A stretch of DNA of 49,848 nt from Echinostoma caproni (taxonomy: Eukaryota; Platyhelminthes; Trematoda; Plagiorchiida; Echinostomatidae), in NCBI GenBank assembly GCA_900618425.1, contig UZAN01039799.1, forward strand, positions 57,329-107,176, read 5' to 3'. Positions within the stretch are counted from its first letter, which is position 1. Every line of letters starts with the position of its first letter. Under the pieces are notes generated by a model that was not told the origin of the DNA, ran no database searches, and saw only the letters and a program-made list of their open reading frames with translations. Of the stretch, positions 44,710 through 49,848 are shown piece after piece. Both the position numbers and the translations under genes were made by a program.

Positions 44710-47220
44710 AGAGAAAATTAAGAAACATCGGTAAACAATAATACACAGACTATCCAGGACAGCAATTCGAAGGAATTAGTCATCTCAGAACCTGTAAAAC
44801 ATGAAGTGCTTGCTCGGGGTAACAGCATTGTAGTGTTTTCAGACCAAAACCCTTCTATCTTCTGTAACAATGCAAATGACTGCCATATATTTTTGCTTAC
44901 ATTATAGTTGCCTATTGGAAACTGTCTTCATCGATACAGTAATATACTTCCACCGTCATCTAAACAGTTGCAAAGGACGAAAGAACAGCCGTACAAACAT
45001 TGAGAGAAAACACAAGTCAAGAGGTTCGAATATAAAACTATTGATCTGAATATATCATACACAGGTACCATCCTCAGAATCTTCATTTGAAGCAAAATGT
45101 GGAGAGCTATAATAAGCCAGCGGGACAGTACCGTTAAACAGTCTCATGATGTATTGTCTTCAACAACCGTATGCCACCACCAACTGTCGAACACACCAGG
45201 GTGTCGGGGCAGCCCCAGAAAATCGTGACAAATAAAGCTTCCTCTCCGGGTGAAATATTATCCCTGGTACTCGGTTAATGTATATGACCAGCTTTTTATT
45301 TCCAACTTTATTTCCACTTTACATGACTATCAAACAAGTGGAAAAAATACTGATATGTGGAGACTGCACAAGATGACCTCTGTCTCTCAAAGGGAACTCG
45401 GTATGTGGCGCCTCACTGATTGCACATCTATTCTCCTCAAATTGTGTGAGGAACTCTTGCTAACGCTAGTTTCCACCGTTTCTATCGAAGATGATACAAC
45501 GATTTGCATATTGCTCTTCATGCTTCAAACTCGATGCCGTCGCTTATATTGTTCGCTTCTGAATAGAAGTTAAAAGACCCTGCAAATGGGGATTTAGACA
45601 ACAAAACGTTTTCGGTGGTCTTCATCGGTCGTTATTGCTTAGTCCACTTGCAAAAAGTGATTTTTAAGATGAATGTTTCCGGGTTTATTCACGTTTATTT
45701 CATAGATCGAAGATATTTCACATGTTTCAATGATAAGAAAACGTTTATTGGCCGTGTTGCTTCCGGTGATATGTGAAGTACATACAATTTCCTCTCCCAG
45801 TTTTATTTTCCTTCTGCTTTTGTTGACTGTAAACACAGACGGTTTTGCTTTGAAATATGGAAAACTTTGCGAAATGGCAGGATTTCGTTTGATTTGTTGT
45901 CTGATGAATCAAGTGGATCCATCACAAAAAGGTTTCTACCCCTTTCTGCTACTCAACAACCCATATAGACATCAAAAGAGATAACATGTTTTTGATTCAC
46001 ACTATCACATAACTTACCATGGTTCATACACGTTCAAGACATACGCTGTTAAGTAGAAAAGCCATCGGTTATCTCACCCCGATTAAGAATATTTTCTATT
46101 TCCTACAAGTTGATCGTTAAATCTGTGATTGCACGATTACGGCCCCACTGGGCGCACTGATGCACATGCATTTTCTATGGTCTGTTGAATTATATCTAAT
46201 TTCTGAGAAAATCAAAAAAACTGTTGACAAAGTGCTGAAAATCGGTTCTCGCAGCTCGTATGAACTGAATTCCATTTCGCCTGCTTATCGAGCTTGGCAG
46301 TTTGTTTGCCAATGTTGAATCACCAGCTGAGGTGACATCGTCAGTCCTTGTGAAGTAGCTGAAGTGACTGTCACTTCGCAAGCACTGATGGTGTCAGCTC
46401 GGCTAGTGATGATAAATCTGCAAACAAATTGTCAAACTCGACAAATAGGCGGAAAGGAAGATCCGTAAACGATCTTTAAATGACAAGGTGACCCTAGAGA
46501 CAATTGCGAACTGTATCAGTGACTGACCAATAAATGTACGTGAAAATTGTATTTCTAATGTACACTCAGACACTCATTATCAAGTACACATTACATGTTC
46601 AAAAGCTGTATGCGCATCATCCACACGCTCAAAGTTCAAAACTAACATTTGCTAGTACCGCTTCATATTGTAATTGTTTTGCTGTATCTCGGGGAAAATT
46701 TCCATAAGAGTTTTTCATTGCTTGCTTCGTTATAGAATATGCTTTATCCTAATTTTGTTTCCAATAATTTTGAAATTTTTATAACTGTGGATATGGCGTG
46801 AAATAGCTAAAATTCCTTCCACCGGGGCGCATAAATCTGCAACTAACCTGACTTGCAGTAAAGGAACTGCCCAATGTTACCCTAGGATAATGGCCATACT
46901 TTCGTTTAACTACTTATGAGTAGTTAACCAAAAAGGGAAATTATCTATCACAACCATACCCTTCTCGGATGTTTTTCATCTTTTGAGAAAGGTGAATCTA
47001 AGAAACTATAGAATATAAAGGGAAAAGTCATCGTTGTTGAACATTTTAATAAATCAACCATTTGCAGTCTGTCCTGTCAGCGAAGGTCTTGTAAATGTCT
47101 TCGGACTGGAATGTTTCCAGAAGAGTCATAATCCTGGGGACTATAGTGCTGAGATGCACATGGTGTGATGCCTGGGTTGTACTATATCGTGTATAAGGAA
47201 AATGAAAAAACGGTCTGATC
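44710..47220. other. stretch without recognised genes
   Basis: AT-rich. Open frames here (45250-45573, 45730-45984) lack splice context and recognisable domains. Confidence 0.45.
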
Positions 47221-47229
47221 AACTGCCCA

Positions 47230-47305
47230 TTTGGTCGAGAGGGCTGTATACCTGCGTTCTATGCCTGCTGAAGTCTCGGATTAAATCCCCAGTTAGGTCG
47301 ATGTG
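47230..47305 (+). mobile_element. SINE head of the hammerhead-carrying family, truncated
   Basis: GGTCGAGAGGGCTGTATACC is followed by CTCGGATTAAATCCCC (B-box-like) and AGTTAGGTCGATG, matching the head of copy B. Similarity ends just before the hammerhead part. Confidence 0.5.
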
Positions 47306-47549
47306 TTACAGTTTCACAAGGCGGTGCTCGGTCGAGGGAAGTTGTTTATTGCAGATAACAGTTAGGGTATCATTAATTTAGCACACATATAACAGAAATC
47401 TCATTTAAAACATATCATTGCAGAACACCGGGGAGTGCATGGAGCAGCCGGTAGTTATTCTTTGAGACATAGAACTTTGCCCTCGGTGGTCTTGTTAATT
47501 TTCCATCGTTAAAAGAAATCAACTATTTTGCATACTAACCACAAGTGTG

Positions 47550-47665
47550 AGTAGTACCTCACGCTAGATGGATTCGTACTAATGATGAAACTCAATCAAG
47601 TCGAAACAGCTGTCCAGTACTTCCTGGCTTTTTGGTTCACATTTTATTCGCTCTTTACAAGACAA
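47550..47665 (+). mobile_element. 5'-truncated SINE with hammerhead-like core, copy D
   Basis: TAGATGGATTCGTACTAATG, then ATGAAACTCAATCAAGTCG, then AAACAGCTGTCCAGTACTTC and CTGGCTTTTTGGTTCACATT. It aligns with the second half of copies A and B, without the tRNA head. Confidence 0.65.
47576..47620 (+). ncRNA. hammerhead-ribozyme-like motif, SINE copy D
   Basis: Core ATGATGA (47582-47588, C to A at the first base), stem II AACT/AGTC (three of four pairs), GAAA at 47603-47606, palindromic CAGCTG at 47607-47612, and cleavage site GTC ending at 47614. Stem I pairs GTACT (47576-47580) perfectly with AGTAC (47616-47620). Copies A and B instead have GCA- with -TGC, a compensatory change. Confidence 0.55.
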
Positions 47666-48671
47666 AATTTATCATCAAACTACTGAAGATCTTGAAACAT
47701 CAAAATAAGGTCATCTGAATATGCTACAGAAAGGCCTAACTTGGCAGCAGCCCCGGTATTTCATATCCTAAAAGAAAAGAATTCGTCTTTTGTAAAACCT
47801 CTTGGAGACTTCCTGTATTACTTTTAGTTGAATTACTTGTAATTGTGCGTAAATGAGTAGATTAACGCAATGCCACAGGTTGTAGATCAGAGCACAACGT
47901 GGGACACCTAACAATTGCTGGTACGATCGATATCGGCTAGTTCCGTAAAGCAGCGACACGGTGCGATTGCAACATCTTTCAGGCAAATACAAAGTTTAAA
48001 GCCCGCTGAAATCCAGACAAAGTTCGAAGGGAAAGATAAATAAATGAGTTAATTACAACGATCAACGTCTTTATTTAAATGATAAAATAATCCGGAGTTT
48101 CACTTTTCTAATACCGTTTCCAAGCATAAAGAAAAATATCAACACCATTTCGAAAAAGTCCCCAAAGGCTATTTTGTGAAACTAAAATGTCCCTCTTGAC
48201 ACGTATATGTACAGGCAGGGCGTATGAAGACGTTCTGTTTTTGATGCTACATCGCACCTGGTTGACTAAGTTCACACACCTTTATTTTAGCCTGACGTGC
48301 GAAAAATTCCATTCTTTAGATTTTCGGTATGTGAACAAATTCCTTTGTTTGGTGAATTTTGTGACGTATAAAGCAAACAAGGCGTGCTGAGAAGCCCTGT
48401 TTGGTTTTGGTTGAGTTTCATCAATAGTGCAGATCTTGCGACCCAACCAAACCGAGGATATCACAGGTAGGACGTGAGCACATCGAACACTTGACAACCG
48501 AACAATTGATCATCTCATTTGTTCTGACCAGTTCACTCTCTGTGCTCTGCATCTAACGGAATTCAACGTAAAACAAATAAAATTCTCCCTTACTCTCATT
48601 AAAAGTTATTTTTTGCCAGAGAATTGACCCATCGACTTTCAAAGAATTACATTAGCTAACATATTCATTAA
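47666..48671. other. stretch without recognised genes
   Basis: No exon or TE protein seen; no long terminal repeat recognised before the Gypsy fragment. Confidence 0.45.
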
Positions 48672-49848
48672 GTGACTAGATTGCAATCAATCAACATTTT
48701 AAACATAAAACTATTTTTTTCAAAACTGATTGTTTTTAAATTTCACATCCCCGTGGCTGAATCAGACATCCCCAAAACAGTAGTCACAACCCCATTTGGT
48801 ATGTTCGAATTTTTACGAATGCCTTTTGGTTTACGTAAGGCAGCACAAAATTTTCAACTTTTTATGGACCAAGTAACTCGATGTCTTGATTTTGTTTTCG
48901 TTTATTTGGATGACATTTTAATAGCTAGCACTTCACCCGAAGAGCATAGCTCCCACTACACATACTCTCTTTTCAGGTTTTAAACATTATGGTCTTACAT
49001 TGAACCCATCCAAATGCATTTTCGTTGTCTCATCCTTAGAGTTTCTAGGCCATGAGATTAATTCCCGAGGCATTCTCCCACTGTCTTCCAAGGTTCAAGC
49101 AATTCAGGATCTCCCCCGTCCCACTTCCGTTAAACAACTTAAATCTTTTTTGGGTTTAATTATTTATCATCGTCGTTTTATCCCCAACTGTTCCGCCATA
49201 CTTCATCTTCTCACTCATTTGCTCCGCGGTAATGCAAAAGACATTGTCTACACTCCTGAGGCGCTTAAAGTGTTTGACACCGCCAAATCAGCCCTCCAGG
49301 ACGGCAATATGTTGTTCCACCTCAATTCATCTTCATCCACCCAACTGGTGCTGTATACCGACGCGTCGAATCATGCCGTTGGAGCGGCACTTCATCAATT
49401 GGTCGCAAATGTCCAGCAGTCCTTGGCTTTCTATTCACAGAAGTTTCCCCATCCCAAGCTAATTACAGCACCTTTGGTCGCGAATTACTGGTAGTATACC
49501 TTGCCATCCGTCATTTTCACCACCTCCTCGAAGTTCGTCAATTGATCATCATGATAGACCATAAACCACTGGTGTTTGTTTTCCGTGCACGTTCTGATCG
49601 CTACTCTCCGCGCGAAATTCGTCACCTGGATTTCATCTCTCAATTTTCCACCGATATCCGACACATCAACGGATCGGACAACACCGTCGCAGACGCTCTC
49701 TCTCAGTTCAACATCAACAGTATGGCTACACCATCCGATATCAGCCTTGAGACCANCATTTCTCAACATCAATCCAGTGACCATCATTTCGGAGACCAAC
49801 TGAAATCCGCCTCACTACGTTGCACGCAAGTTCCTCTTCCACATTCAC
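48672..49848 (+). pseudogene. Ty3/Gypsy retrotransposon pol fragment: RT and RNase H, running off the window
   Basis: Plus strand, three frame segments. The first holds FEFLRMPFGLRKAAQNFQ and FVYLDDILIAS (the RT YLDD box, 48913-48945). After a shift near 48950-48970 come LTLNPSKCIF, LEFLGHEI, FLGLIIYHRRFIPN and LVLYTDASNHAVGAAL, the start of RNase H with its first Asp (49348-49395). After a second shift near 49440-49460 the frame holds STFGRELLVVYLAIRHFHHL (catalytic Glu), IDHKPL, LDFISQF and NTVADALS (about 49479-49710), and stays open to the window end. Known: this RT then RNase H order is that of Ty3/Gypsy elements. The 5' end is degenerate near 48672-48750, where the first catalytic Asp block is damaged. 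Integrase would lie further right. One N is at 49756. Not functional as read. Confidence 0.92.

Overview
The window looks like AT-rich, intron- and transposon-dominated nuclear DNA of a metazoan, most likely a parasitic flatworm (digenean trematode). There are no operons, ribosome binding sites or long intact genes. What can be recognised is a few exons with eukaryotic splice sites, plus many decayed retroelements: a CR1/Jockey-like LINE, a Penelope-like element, a Ty3/Gypsy pol fragment, two Tc1/mariner relics and tRNA-derived SINEs. Several SINE copies carry a hammerhead-ribozyme-like core, as the schistosome SM-alpha family does. The species is inferred, not proven.

Layout. 1-8.2 kb: the 3' part of a plus-strand gene, with an internal exon (105-362), a roughly 6 kb microsatellite-rich intron, and a terminal exon (6523-7194) encoding an atypical C2H2-like zinc finger and an Asn/Ser/Thr-rich tail, then a 3' UTR with a (CAG)8 tract. 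8.2-11.2 kb: a coding-like relic of unknown type and two SINE copies facing each other across an assembly gap. 12.1-14.4 kb: a minus-strand LINE relic running from endonuclease to C-terminus. 14.4-24 kb: mostly unassigned AT-rich DNA, one SINE copy and a second gap. 24-30 kb: microsatellite and poly-purine/pyrimidine islands with no convincing exon. 30.1-30.9 kb: a Penelope-like relic ending in its own hammerhead-like motif. 32.3-33.8 kb: a GC-richer island with two candidate exons, one encoding a canonical C2H2 zinc finger. 34-39.3 kb: nothing firm. 39.4-40.4 kb: Tc1-like relic. 40.93-41.13 kb: a foldback (MITE-like) element with arms of about 75 bp. 43.1-43.8 kb: mariner-like transposase relic. 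44.5-47.7 kb: SINE pieces. 48.67 kb to the end: frameshifted Gypsy RT-RNase H that runs off the window.

No genes here work together as a pathway. The only host coding sequence that is well supported is the zinc-finger gene ending at 7194 and, less surely, the zinc-finger exon near 33.2 kb. The most interesting signals are the small catalytic-RNA-like motifs, one in the SINEs (with a compensatory change in stem I between copies) and one at the end of the Penelope-like relic, and the foldback element. Both N-gaps are flanked by identical 23-25 base words, so their sizes and the sequence order there should not be trusted.
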